From Vitellaria paradoxa (taxonomy: Eukaryota > Streptophyta > Magnoliopsida > Ericales > Sapotaceae), in NCBI GenBank assembly GCA_019916065.1, contig CM034240.1:43908026-43972025 (forward strand): DNA of 64,000 nucleotides, given 5' to 3'. Positions 1 to 10,549 of this stretch are shown piece after piece. Position numbers and translations under genes: made by a program. Positions within the stretch are counted from its first letter, which is position 1. The number at the start of each line of letters is the position of its first letter. Under the pieces are notes generated by a model. That model had not been told where the DNA came from and ran no database searches. It saw nothing but the letters and a program-made list of their open reading frames with translations.

Positions 1-1049
1 TATGGATAGTATTGGAAAAGAAAGGAGCGTGTGTCGCATATATTGAGGCAATAAATGACATATATGATAGAGCTATGACATCTATACGAATGATTGGTGG
101 AGAGACTAACGAGTTCCCTATCACGATTGGTTTACATCAAGACTCAGCGTTAAGCCCGTACTTGTTTGCTTTAGTTATGAATGAGATTACAAGACATATT
201 CAGGATAAGGTGCCGTAGTGTATGCTATTTGCAGATGATATTGTTTTCGTAGATGAGACGAGAAAATGAGTGAATGCTAAGCTAGAATTGTGGCGAAAAA
301 TGTTAAAGACAAAAGGGTTTAGGCTAAACCGATACAAGATGGAATATATAGAATGTAAGTTTAATCAAAGTAGGATAACGGGTAGTACAGAAGTAAGTTT
401 AGGCATACAAAAGATTGTAGAGAAAGATAGATTTAGGTACCTTGGATCTATGGTCCAACAAGATGGAGGGATTGATACTGATATAAGTCACAAGATTCAA
501 GCCGAGTGGACCAAATGGAGAAGTGTTTTGGGAGTCTTGTGCGACCGAAAAGTCCCTCTCAAGGTGAAAGGAAAGTATTATAAGGTGGCGGTTAGACCAG
601 CGCTGCTATATGGATTAGAGTGTTGGGCAGTAAAGCATAATCATGGTCAAAAGATGGCATTGCGGAGATGAGGATGCTAAGCTGGATGTACGGGATTACA
701 AGGAAAGATAGGATTAGGAACGAGAAGATTAGGGACAAAGTAGGAATAGCATTAATTGAAGATAAAATGAGAGAAAATCGATTAAGATGGTTTGACCATA
801 TTAGAAGGCGTCCAGTAGAGGCACCTGCTAGAAGGTGTAAAAGTATGGAGATTGTTAGGAGTAGGATAGGTAAAGGAAGACCCAAGAGAAGTTGGAAAGA
901 AACTATTAAACATGACCTGACTTACTTAGATCTATCGGAGGACATAGCCCTAAACAAATCTAATTGGCGCTGACAAATTCATATAACCGACATCACCTAG
1001 TGGGAAAAATTTTGGTTTGGTTTGGTTTAGTTACTAAGTATAACATAAT
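1..1049 (+). mobile_element. Decayed RTE-type LINE, reverse transcriptase C-terminal part (copy 1)
   Basis: The reading frames, broken by stops and frameshifts (12-218, 270-671, 668-973), encode in order the later part of a non-LTR reverse transcriptase. Visible are a GLHQ-x-SALSPYLFALVM block, a LFADDI catalytic block near 223-243 just past a stop codon, and the thumb and C-terminal region ending in RRRPVEAPARRC and a GRPKRSWKE block. No zinc-knuckle domain follows, and the 3' end is a run of TTTGG/TTTAG repeats, both typical of plant RTE-clade elements. The 5' part lies outside the window. Several internal stops make it a dead copy. Confidence 0.85.
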
Positions 1050-1995
1050 TAACGAGTTCCCTATCACGATTGGTTTACATCAAGGCTCAGCTTTAAGCCC
1101 GTACTTGTTTGCTTTAGTTATGAATGAGATTATATGACATATTCAAGATGAGGTGCCGTGGTGTATGTTATTTGCTGATGGTATTGTTTTAGTAGATGAG
1201 ACGAGAGAATGAGTGAATGCTAAGTTAGAATTGTGGCGAGAAACGTTAGAGACAAAAGGGTTTAGGCTAAGCTGATGCAAGACGGAATATATGGAATATA
1301 AGTTTAATTAAAGTAGGATAACGGGTAGTACAAAAGTAAGTTTAAGCATACAAAAGATTGTAGAGAAAGATAAATTTAGGTATCTTGGATCTATGGTGCA
1401 ACAAAATGGAAGGATTGATACTGATATAAGTCACAGGATTCAAGCCGGGTGAACCAAATGGAGGAGTGTTTCGGGAGTCTTGTGCCACCGAAAAGTCCCC
1501 CTCAAGGTGAAAGGAAAGTATTATAAGGTGGCGGTTAGACTAGCGCTGCTACATGGATCAGAGTGTTAGGCAGTAAAGTATAATCATGGTCAGAAGATGG
1601 CAGTTACGGAGATGAGAATGTTAAGCTGGATGTACAGGATTACAAGGAAAGATAGGATTAGGAATGAGAAGATTAGGGGTAAGGTAGGAATAACACCGAT
1701 TGAAGATAAAATGAGAGAAAACTGATTAAGATGGTTTGACCATATTAGAAGGCGTCTAGTGGAGGCATCTGCTAGAAGGTGTGAAACTATGGAGATTGCT
1801 AGGAGTAGGAGAGGTAGAGGAAGACTCAAGAGAAATTGGAAAGAAACTATTAAACATGACCTGACCTACCTTGATCTATCGAAAGACATGGTCATAAACA
1901 GATCTAATTGGCGTCGACAAATTCATATAGCCGACCCCACTTAGTGGGCAAAAGGGTTCGTTTGGTTTGGTTTGGTTACTAAGTATAACATAATA
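1050..1995 (+). mobile_element. Decayed RTE-type LINE (copy 2, tandem to copy 1)
   Basis: This repeats positions 108-1049 at lower quality: it opens with the same AACGAGTTCCCTATCACG and closes with the same TTTGGTTTGGTT-ACTAAGTATAACATAAT end. The same reverse-transcriptase blocks can be followed, but stops are more frequent than in copy 1. The only open stretch on the coding strand (1759-1944) covers the C-terminal GRGRLKRNWKE region. Copy 2 begins exactly where copy 1 ends, with an offset of about 942 bp. Confidence 0.8.
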
Positions 1996-2976
1996 TTATT
2001 CAGTAAATTATGAAGATAGTATAATATAAAACAACTAGTTTTATTTTAATTGATGCTAAGCAACTTATCACCAAAATTTGATGAAAGTTAATTTTTTTTT
2101 CTTTTTTTTCAAGTAGCTTTAAAAAAAAAAGACTTAAAAATTAATCCTAAATAGGCTTAAAGCTTAAACACAATTTTTGAACAAAATTAAAATGCTACAT
2201 ATTTTAGTGTTTTACAAAAGGACACATAAATTAAAAATAGGAAACATAACAAGGGTGTCTGGACCTCGTTTATTATCTATAAAATTCAAAAAATTTAATT
2301 TTAAAAATTTTTATAAAATTAAATTTTTTTACTCACAGTACGAATTACAAGGCAATAATTTCTACAAATTTATATTAATTTATACAACTCTAAACAAACT
2401 AATATTTAAACATGAGCCAAATCTATGGTTGAGAATGTTCATTCCAAAATCAAACCTAAGTAAGATCTAAATAATTTTTGGAGCCTTGCAATTTAAAAGT
2501 ATAGAAAACCGAGCCAGCCCAATCTTCTCGAATAGGGTTGATCATTCGATTTTAGTGAAGAGTCTGATTCGATTCCATGTCTATAATATATCAACCCAAA
2601 TTATTCAGTTTTCGGGTCGACTTGACCCAATACTGTGGACTTAACACCGTGAATCGACCTGACTGGAACAAAATTAATTCGGTTCAGTTTTAAGAGGGTA
2701 CATTTTAAATCTGATCGAACCGAACCTGAACCGGAACAGGAACCCAAGTGATTCAAGTAATCGCTATCAAGCGGGCCAGCACTACAGCCTACTGGGCCAA
2801 ACTCCGTTTCTAGCCCAACAAGAATATGGATAAACTTCTATGGGTTAATGCCCGGGTCTATCCCTGGACCGGACAAAGTCCACTAAGAATACCGGACTCG
2901 GGGCACGCAGGAAACGGTGTCGTTTGACATTCTTCGCCCAAGCACACAGACATACCATCGTATCGATGAATCGCCA
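1996..2976. other. Intergenic region upstream of the PPR gene
   Basis: AT-rich with T and A runs around 2092-2135. From about 2490 to 2760 there is a more GC-rich stretch with repeated GGTTCG/CGAACC-like words (for example near 2570, 2680 and 2720), which resembles the decayed interior of a plant MITE. I could not define its ends. No coding region is supported; the open frame at 2177-2470 is low-complexity AT-rich sequence. The PPR promoter should lie in the last few hundred bases. A TATATATAT stretch sits at 2983-2992. Confidence 0.4.
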
Positions 2977-3007
2977 ATGCAAATATATATATGTATCTAC
3001 ACCATCC

Positions 3008-3046
3008 ATGAACCGATTCGCGACGGCAAAAAATTGCAAACGATGA
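3008..3046 (+). promoter_or_regulatory. Upstream ORF overlapping the PPR start codon
   Basis: An ATG at 3008 opens a 12-codon frame that ends in TGA at 3044-3046. The stop overlaps the PPR start at 3043 in the form ATGA. If transcription starts upstream of 3008, ribosomes would meet this short frame first and would have to reinitiate or leak past it. A TATA-like run at 2983-2992 would put the start site near 3010-3020, so the uORF may be only partly included in the mRNA. Confidence 0.4.
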
Positions 3047-6000
3047 AGGCGTTGTTTTCACAGAAGAAGATCATCATCGTATACACAGATCGACATTTGA
3101 TCGCAAGAACAACGGTCGTTTCTCTCAGGTCCAAGCTCTTCCACAGCAGCTCACAGATCTCGAAAGAAAATGAAGAAACAGTTCGAGAAATCACTGCAAT
3201 TCTCCGCCACAATAACTGGCAATTCTTCTTGGAGTCCTCCCACTTGCTTCGGAAACTAAACCCAGATGTGATTCAATCCATTCTTCAACAAAACAAGAAG
3301 CTGGCCGACCCCAAACGCCTCCTGGGTTTCTTCGACTGGTCCAGCCGCCAAATGGGTAACCCTCAGAATTTGGATTCTTTATCAATTCTCGCCTTTGTAC
3401 TTTGCAATTCCAACGAATTTGGACACGCGACTAGTATTGTGGAGGGAATGATCGGAAATCGTTGGTCTGTTTCGGCGGTTTTGGATTCAATCGTTAGATG
3501 TTGTAGAGATTGTAGCGGCTTTGTCTCGAATCATGTGGCTTTCGAGATACTAATTAGTTCTTATAAGAAGAAAGGCATGTTGAATGAAGCTGCTTCTGTA
3601 TTGTTAGCTGCTATTGTAAATGGTGAATTTTCTCCTCCTCGCTTAGTGTGCTGTAATTCTCTGTTGAAAGACTTGGTGAAGGGTAATAAAATGGAGCTCT
3701 TCTGGAGAGTGTATGATGCTATGTTGGAGGCTAAGATTAACCCTGATGTTTATACTTGCACCGCTTTGATTAGTGCTTATTGTAAGGTTGGGAAGGTTAA
3801 GGAGGGCAAAAGGGTCCTCTTGGAAATGGAGGAGAAGGGTTGTAGTCCGAATCCGGTTACATACAATGTGATTATTGGAGGGCTGTGCAAGGCTGGGCAT
3901 GTTGATGAAGCATTAGGGCTAAAGAACAAGATGACTGAGAAGGGATTGGCACCTGATAGGTATACTTACTCTATACTTGTTGATGGGCTTTGCAAACAGA
4001 TGAGAGCAGAAGAGGCGAAATTTATACTAGGAGAAATGTCCAGTGTGGGTCTGAATCCTGACCACGTTATTTATACTGCTTTGATTGATGGGTTTATGAA
4101 ACAAGGTGATGTTGACGAGGCTTTTAAACTGAAGGATGAGATGGCTGCTCGTCGGCTGAATTTGAATCTTATAACTTACACTGTGATTATAAATGGGCTT
4201 TGTAGAGTTGGTCAGACGGAGAGGGGAAAGGGTCTTTTGAGTGAGATGATTGCGATGGGTGTGAAACCTGATGCCCGGACATATACATGTTTGATTGAGG
4301 GATATAGTCGAGAAAATAAAATGGATAGGGCTTTTGAGGTTTTGACTGAGATGAAGGAGAGGAACGTGGAACCCACGGCGTACACTTGCAATGCGATAAT
4401 TAACGGGCTATGCTGCTCTGGAGATCTCCAGCGGGCTAGTTTTTTTTGGGAGAAGATGGTTGAGGGAGGCTTAAAGCCAAATGTTGTTCCCTACACAGCT
4501 CTCATAAAACATCATGTGCACGGAGGTAAAATTGATGAGGCAATCAAGATTTTGAAGGGGATGATGGAGAAAGGGATTTCGCCTGATGCCTTCTGTTACA
4601 ATTCTCTCATAATTGGCCTCTGCAAAGAACAAAGGATGGAAGAAGCAAGGACTTATCTGCTTGAAATGTTGGAAAGGAGATTAAATCCGGATACATATAC
4701 TTACGGGGCTTTCATTTCTGGATATTGTATGGTTGGGGAAATGCTGCTGGCAGACAGGTATTTCAGAGAGATGCTCGACCGTGGTATCAAGCCAAATGGT
4801 GTTGTTTACACAGCCCTGATTGATGGGCACTGCAAAGTGGGGGATATAGCAGGAGCCTTCTTAAAATTCAGAGGCATGCTTGAAATAGGAGTGCTCCCAG
4901 ATGTGCGAACTTACACCGTGCTTATTGATGGCCTCTCAAGGAACGGAAAATTGCAGGAGGCTATGCATCTTTTATCCGAACTATGCGACAGGGGTCTGGT
5001 TCCTGATGTTTTCACTTATAGCTGTCTCATTTCCGGCTTCTGTGAGCAAGGTAACACAGTAGAGGCTTTCAGACTTCATGATGAGATGTGTGGGAAAGGT
5101 ATTAGTCCAAACATTGTGACTTATAATGCACTGATCAATGGGTTTTGCAAGGCAGGTGACATGGAAAGAGCTAGGGAACTGTTTGATGGAATCGCCCTGA
5201 AGGGTTTGGCTCCCAATGCTGTTACTTATGCAACGATTATAGATGGATATTGCAAATCGGGGAATCTAGCCCTGGCATTTCAGTTATTTAATGAGATGCC
5301 ATCAAAGGGGGTTCTTCCAGATTCTTTTGTTTACAGTGCACTAGTCCACGGGTGCTGCAAAGAAGGAAACACAGACACGGCCATGTCTTTATATCTGGAA
5401 ATGATGCAAAAGGGCATTGCTTCCATACTTACTTTCAACACCTTGATTGCTGGGTTCTGCAAGTCAGGGAAAATGATTGAAGCAAACCAGTTGGTGAACG
5501 ACATGGTTGGTAAGCAGGTTGTTCCTGATCATGTCACCTTTACCATTTTAATCGATTATCACTGCAAGGCAGGGATGATGAAAGAAGCAGAAGAGCTTTT
5601 ATTAGAGATGCAGAAGAGGGATCTGATGCCGACTATTTTAATGTATACTTCACTTCTACATGGCTACAGCAGAATTGGTATTAAGTCAAAGATGTTTTCA
5701 CTTTTTGAGGAGTTGGTGTCAAGGGGTATTCAGCCTGATGAAATTGCTTACAGCACAATGATTGATGCGTACTGTGAAGAAGGTAACCTTGAGAAAGCCT
5801 TTGTGCTTATGGATGAAATGTTGGACAAGCGTGAGAAGTTAAGCAGCAGTAAGGGAGAAGAAATGTCTGATGTTTTGCAATTACTTGATAAAAAGGGAAA
5901 GCAAGGACCTGTGCTTAGTCCTATTACATGCGGCAATCTAGTCCGTGGGCTGCACGATGCAGGATACAAGGATAAAGCAGCTAGAGTTCTGGAAAGTATG

Positions 6001-6114
6001 GTAAGATTCAAATGGATTCCAGATTCCACAAGTTTAAGTGACTTCTTGAATGAATATCAGCCGGCTGCAAATCATGAGAATGTTGGTAATCTCTCAAAGC
6101 AAGGAGCCTTATAA
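3043..6114 (+). CDS. P-class pentatricopeptide repeat (PPR) protein, probably mitochondrial
   Basis: An intronless gene of 1,023 codons from the ATG at 3043. PPR proteins bind single-stranded organelle RNA, one base per repeat, to steer its processing, stability or translation. The first ~50 residues are basic and Ser/Thr-rich without acids (motif RSKLFHSSS), as in a mitochondrial presequence. From about residue 164 there are some 22 near-contiguous 35-residue repeats of the pattern xxTYxxLIxGxCKxGxxxEAxxLxxEMxxKGxxPD. No E, DYW or SMR domain follows, so this is a P-type protein. I chose 3043 because the frame upstream lacks a presequence-like N-terminus and its far end begins at GTG; the ATG at 2977 is the alternative. 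The protein resembles Arabidopsis At5g61990, and its neighbours fit that locus. Its RNA target is unknown. Confidence 0.93.
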   Translation: MKALFSQKKIIIVYTDRHLIARTTVVSLRSKLFHSSSQISKENEETVREITAILRHNNWQFFLESSHLLRKLNPDVIQSILQQNKKLADPKRLLGFFDWSSRQMGNPQNLDSLSILAFVLCNSNEFGHATSIVEGMIGNRWSVSAVLDSIVRCCRDCSGFVSNHVAFEILISSYKKKGMLNEAASVLLAAIVNGEFSPPRLVCCNSLLKDLVKGNKMELFWRVYDAMLEAKINPDVYTCTALISAYCKVGKVKEGKRVLLEMEEKGCSPNPVTYNVIIGGLCKAGHVDEALGLKNKMTEKGLAPDRYTYSILVDGLCKQMRAEEAKFILGEMSSVGLNPDHVIYTALIDGFMKQGDVDEAFKLKDEMAARRLNLNLITYTVIINGLCRVGQTERGKGLLSEMIAMGVKPDARTYTCLIEGYSRENKMDRAFEVLTEMKERNVEPTAYTCNAIINGLCCSGDLQRASFFWEKMVEGGLKPNVVPYTALIKHHVHGGKIDEAIKILKGMMEKGISPDAFCYNSLIIGLCKEQRMEEARTYLLEMLERRLNPDTYTYGAFISGYCMVGEMLLADRYFREMLDRGIKPNGVVYTALIDGHCKVGDIAGAFLKFRGMLEIGVLPDVRTYTVLIDGLSRNGKLQEAMHLLSELCDRGLVPDVFTYSCLISGFCEQGNTVEAFRLHDEMCGKGISPNIVTYNALINGFCKAGDMERARELFDGIALKGLAPNAVTYATIIDGYCKSGNLALAFQLFNEMPSKGVLPDSFVYSALVHGCCKEGNTDTAMSLYLEMMQKGIASILTFNTLIAGFCKSGKMIEANQLVNDMVGKQVVPDHVTFTILIDYHCKAGMMKEAEELLLEMQKRDLMPTILMYTSLLHGYSRIGIKSKMFSLFEELVSRGIQPDEIAYSTMIDAYCEEGNLEKAFVLMDEMLDKREKLSSSKGEEMSDVLQLLDKKGKQGPVLSPITCGNLVRGLHDAGYKDKAARVLESMVRFKWIPDSTSLSDFLNEYQPAANHENVGNLSKQGAL

Positions 6115-6240
6115 GTTGCTCATCAGGCAGAGGCCTAGTTGCTTAAGAAGAAAAAAGGAGCCTTTGCTACTCTTTGCTACTAGATATCTGTAGGTCAATG
6201 AAATCATTTACTGATGCTGACCTGAGCAAGGTGCCCGACT

Positions 6241-6286
<46 letters not shown>

Positions 6287-7597
6287 TTGGTGTTTGGGTG
6301 CAATGCTTTTAAATCTTGTGTGCAACAGAAATATAATTATTCTGAGGGCATTTGACTAAACCTTTTAGAAGTGATTCTCAATCTGAAACGGCCTTTTGAT
6401 GCGGGATAAACAAGATTAAAGCAAAGAAAAGTAAGAAATCAAGCTACGAGAAGAAGAGAAAGAGAAAAGTAAAATAAGAAGAAAGAAGATTAGAAGAGAG
6501 GGAAGAACAGTAGCAACAATGTCATTCAATATTTTCTTAATTCAAAGTCTGCCAAATTCTAATAATCTCAAGCCTTTAAATAGGCTATCCTTAAGATTAC
6601 TAAATATCAAATCAAATTAAAGATAAGTATCCTATAAAATTTTTAACAAATCTTACTTAAAATAAATCCTCAAACAAAATCTTCCCTAATTCTCCCTCGG
6701 CTGAGAAAAACTCGACACCGGCGAGTTAAAACCATGAGCTTTGCCTTCAATCTCTGGGCCACGAACAGTGCGGATGTTTAAGCTACTCCCAAAGCTCGTT
6801 CACTTGCATAAGGGGAGGTAGAAACTTGATATCTCTACCAATTCTCTCAAGATGGAAAAATCTCAATTTTGATGAGAGATCTTGTCAAAGTTCAAAAAAA
6901 TGCCAACTAAAACTGGATTAAAATGTTAAAAGAGGTACTTCAGTGGAGAGGATGAAGACCAAAACAATATTGTAGGTCTTAGGCATTGACTGAGACACTG
7001 CATTAATAGGAACCTCGGCGATACAAGCTTTTTCAATAATATGATGCAAAGCACAACTGCACCAAATTAGAAATTTGTTCATCTTGATTGCCATCAATAG
7101 TCTCTTCCTCATTGATCTGGGTAACCTCTTTAGATGTTGTAACGATGCATGACATCTCATCATTCAAAATACCAAATTCATCTAAATCATGAAAGTCTGT
7201 AAACAGGCATGTTCTAAAGTTAAAAATTTTTAATTGTTAGTTTGGCTTTTCAATATATAACATTATTGTTGTGCTCTTAATTTTTTTCTTAAATTTTCTT
7301 TATTGTCTATTTTTTCCTTCACCACTTCTCTCACTAAAAGTAAACTTAACACAACTCATTCTCTCTATATGATTTGGTTATGTGATAAGTTGTAAAGTTT
7401 TGTAATTGGCAATCTATGAACAAAATGTATTATATACTCTACCCCTAAGTGCATTAGATTTAGTTTTAGATAGAGGTAGGGGAGAAGCAGATAAGAGGGG
7501 GGAAAAGATAAACTTTTAAGGGCATAACAATCATTATATGTAATCGAATACAAATTTGAAATTAAAAATTTAAAATTGTGGAGGATATTATTAATGT
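6115..7597. other. PPR 3' flank, CT microsatellite and possible retroelement debris
   Basis: The first ~130 bp are probably PPR 3' UTR, followed by a (CT)n tract at 6246-6283. Between about 6400 and 7170, read on the minus strand, there are broken coding-like pieces near 6720-6860, and a TATTTAAAGG-CTTGAG stretch near 6570 like the R region of an LTR. I suspect a worn LTR-retroelement fragment but cannot assign a family. 7200-7597 is AT-rich with no gene seen. Confidence 0.3.
6246..6283. repeat. (CT)n microsatellite
   Basis: Uninterrupted CT dinucleotides, about 19 units, about 130 bp past the PPR stop codon. Confidence 0.95.
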
Positions 7598-8042
7598 GGA
7601 TAATTACATATTACCCTTTTAGGGTTTGATCTAAATATACATAACCTTTTTTAGTTTAAAAGTTAACCTCCTTGTGATTTGAATTAAAGTGCAAAATTAA
7701 TGAAATATATTATATTTAACTATATTTGTATCTCACGTGTCAGGAGTGCTCATATACAATTGTGCAAAAGATACTATTAAGAAAATTACAGAGACAAATT
7801 TGTTTATGGATTTTGTATTGGGTACATCTAAAATATGAAAAATATTCCATTTTAACATAAAATTGTAGTTTTATCTATCCATTTTGTGGAAAATTTTTCC
7901 TCCAACTAATTTTGACTAGTAAAGCACAAATTCTATTAATTTTGCACCTGAATTCAATTTTTAAGAGGGCTATGTTGACTTTTAAAATATATGAGGGTCG
8001 TGTTTTCTGACCAAATCCGAAGGGGATAATGTGTATTAATCC
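7598..8042. mobile_element. MITE-like element with long terminal inverted repeats
   Basis: The left arm (about 7598-7705) and the reverse complement of the right arm (about 7930-8042) align over roughly 100 bp with gaps. They share GGAT-AATACAYATTAYCCYYTT at the tip, then TTTGRTC, AAAAGTYAAC, and TTGAATT-AGTGCAAAATTAAT further in. About 225 bp of unique AT-rich DNA separates the arms. Long arms suggest a Mutator-like or foldback MITE. No clean target-site duplication was found, so the exact ends are uncertain. Confidence 0.6.
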
Positions 8043-9820
8043 TTGTTAATTTGGATGAAATTAAAGACAATAGCATTGTAGCTCAAAACATATATAGAAT
8101 GGCAAAGGGGCCTCATTTTTGGACTAAACCCCAAGGGAGTAAATCCTTAAAAAGTTTAAATCATGGAGTTAGGCCGTTCATGTTGCGCTATGTTTGGTTT
8201 GGGGAGAAGCAAAGTGGAAAAGAAGAAAGAATGAAATTTGTCTCCCTTGTTTGGTTGTTGAGTTTGGAGAGAAAAAGAAAAGAAAATTATAACAAAAATT
8301 TAACACATTTTCTCTCCCTTTCCCTTATTTTCCACTTCTCTTCTTTTAAGTTCGAAAAAGAGCTAGGGGTTATTTGTTTACTTTTAAGCTACAAGGGGTA
8401 AAAATATATTTGTCCTTTATTATTACTACTATTAAGGTATAATTAAGTTATTTTTAGCCAACTTTGTCGTGGAACCTTTTCACTTAGATGTACTTTCTTT
8501 GAAGAAACTGGCTCTCCATTGTATTGGTTGTGGCCTTTTGACTGTTTATTAGATTAGTGTTTGTAAGGCTCGGAAGCTAGAACTGATGCCATTTCATCAT
8601 CCTGCAGATTGGCGTGGTCAAATCTGCCCCTCACTGGACCTGAAACTAGAGAAGTTTCCTTCTGTACGACAGCACAATTGAGCTGGGATATGTAACAGCT
8701 CATCACAATTTGTTACATGTATATCGGTTATTTAGAACCTTGTACCCCATTTATAGGAAAGCAACACCTCTTACCTGTGTATCTGTTTCCTTTTGATGCA
8801 GTAGACATAATTTTTTTTTTTTTTTTGGGGGGGGGGGGGGTTGCTGTAGTTCCAAGGTAGATTGTTGGACATTTTTGTTTGATGATAATTTTTCATTATC
8901 AAGGTTAATTTGGTATGGGGATCCTCTTTGTCCTCAACTACTACATGTGCAGTTTAATCTCCCAATTGTTGCTGTTTCGATGGTGTCTGGTATTATTATT
9001 CTTTTGCAGTTATTTACTTAATTACCACTGTCTCTCTCTCTTTCTCTCTCTTTAAAGAGGTTGATGTTCACACTACTAGCTAATATAAAGTTTCATTTAA
9101 AGAAGTATCAAGAGGATGTTGCACAAAAAATGTGCTTCCGAGATAATGTTGGTATTTATAAATTGTAAGATGTGCTTCCGAGATAACGTTGATAGTTATA
9201 AATTGTAAAATGTTCTGTTAGTTCAAATGAATAGTTTGCTCGTTATAATAATAATAATAATAAAGCGTTCTTACTTTTTATGGGAAAAAAGAATCTTATA
9301 AAATGCCTATGTTTAGATTCCATTGAACTTTATTTCAAATTTACGCAATATTCTGTTATGGTAGTTTGCAGCAACATGCAATCCGAAGCATTAAAAGTCT
9401 CTGACTCTTACCAAATGAGAAGTCAAATTTGGAGCGAATTATTTCAAAATTATATTTTGAATTTGACTATGCTGTTGAAAAACTAGTTGAATTTAAAATG
9501 TTCATCACGCTAGTTTTTATAGGCTTGTCAGGTTGGGAATCGCATTTGCGATCGATGATATTCCATTACGACATAAATCCTTGTCAAACAAAAAAAATAA
9601 AATTCTACTACATGGATCAATGGTCTGCCAAGCCACTAAGCAACATTTCTACGCCTGTTTTCCCAAACTAGTTATTGCAATTACATAGCCCACCTAAGAA
9701 ACATCGATGGGGGAAAATGCCTTGTACAAAATTGATACTCCAGGGTTACATACGAGTCAGGTAATAAGCTGCTTACATTAGCTCAAACATTCATAAGCCT
9801 AAAAAGATAAAAATAAAAAC
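8043..9820. other. Intergenic region between the convergent PPR and ARF-GAP genes
   Basis: No coding region is supported. The stretch 8450-8810 is less AT-rich and contains splice-like words (CCTGCAG near 8602, TTTGATGCAG near 8801), so it could be a spliced 3'-UTR part of the PPR transcript or an unannotated non-coding RNA. It ends in a T-run followed by a G-run (8811-8840). Open frames at 8051-8401 and 9280-9671 have no recognisable composition or domain. Confidence 0.35.
9131..9210. repeat. Two tandem copies of a 40-bp unit
   Basis: TGTGCTTCCGAGATAAYGTT begins both units, at 9131 and 9171. The units continue alike to TTATAAATTGTAA with about four mismatches. Only two copies are present. 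Confidence 0.9.

Positions 9821-9884
<64 letters not shown>
9821..9884. repeat. Compound (TA)n(GA)n microsatellite
   Basis: About 13 TA units followed directly by about 19 GA units, downstream of the ARF-GAP gene's 3' end. Confidence 0.95.
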
Positions 9885-10549
9885 ATTCACGAATTTCAAA
9901 TAAACCAGTTTTGAAGCAAACAAAATATTTCTGCAACAATGGGTGATATTACATTCAATATTTTAAAACACAACAAAAAACCTGTTTCTGTCATCCAGTG
10001 TCTAAAAACAGAACATTGAAGAACAAAAATAACGGTGCTTTTTACTCTAAATAATTTTGTTTAGTAAGCTAATAAAAGCCAACAAATCCAGATACGAGCT
10101 TGTGCCTTAGGGCTAATTATAATTAAATTTTAGAAACCACATTTCAACTTCATTATACTGTATACATTCATCTTCTTCAAGTTCAAGTTGTGCTCTCACT
10201 TGAGAATTATGATCCAAATTTAGCTTCCCGTTCTCAGATCTAAATAGTTTGAGACTTATATACAATTGCAGAACAACCTACCAGCTACATCCTCCCAGAA
10301 ATCTTCATCAGGAAAAAGAATAAATTCAATGTAAGACAAGCTAATGTAAAGTTTAAAATTGGAAGATTTAGCAAATTTTGGGAGTTTGAAATTGGAAGAT
10401 CAACGCAGGTGACCGAGGAACAAACCAGCCAAACGCCTCTGAATCCCGGACTAGTATTCGGCCATTCTCTATGATGGGGTCGAATGCATGATAAGGAAAT
10501 ACTCCACTCTTTTTCTATATCATCAGCCAAAGTTACCTCGTAAGCAATG
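9885..10549 (-). other. Probable 3' UTR / downstream flank of the ARF-GAP gene
   Basis: Non-coding sequence just past the TAG at 10552-10550 on the minus strand. The open frame at 10285-10530 overlaps the expected UTR and matches no family I know. The polyadenylation site was not fixed. Confidence 0.4.

Noticed and set aside
592..885. Hydrophobic open frames on the minus strand at 592-885 and 1590-1829
   Set aside because: They mirror the LINE coding strand in both copies and have no independent support.
2177..2470. Possible 97-codon gene with a Lys/Phe/Asn-rich product
   Set aside because: The product reflects AT-rich DNA alone.
2917..3042. Extended N-terminus for the PPR protein from an open frame starting at 2917
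   Set aside because: The frame begins with GTG, which is not a usual plant start, and the added residues do not look like a targeting sequence. The ATG at 3043 gives a good presequence.
8051..8401. Possible 116-codon gene
   Set aside because: Composition is repeat-like, no domain is visible, and no promoter or splice context is seen.
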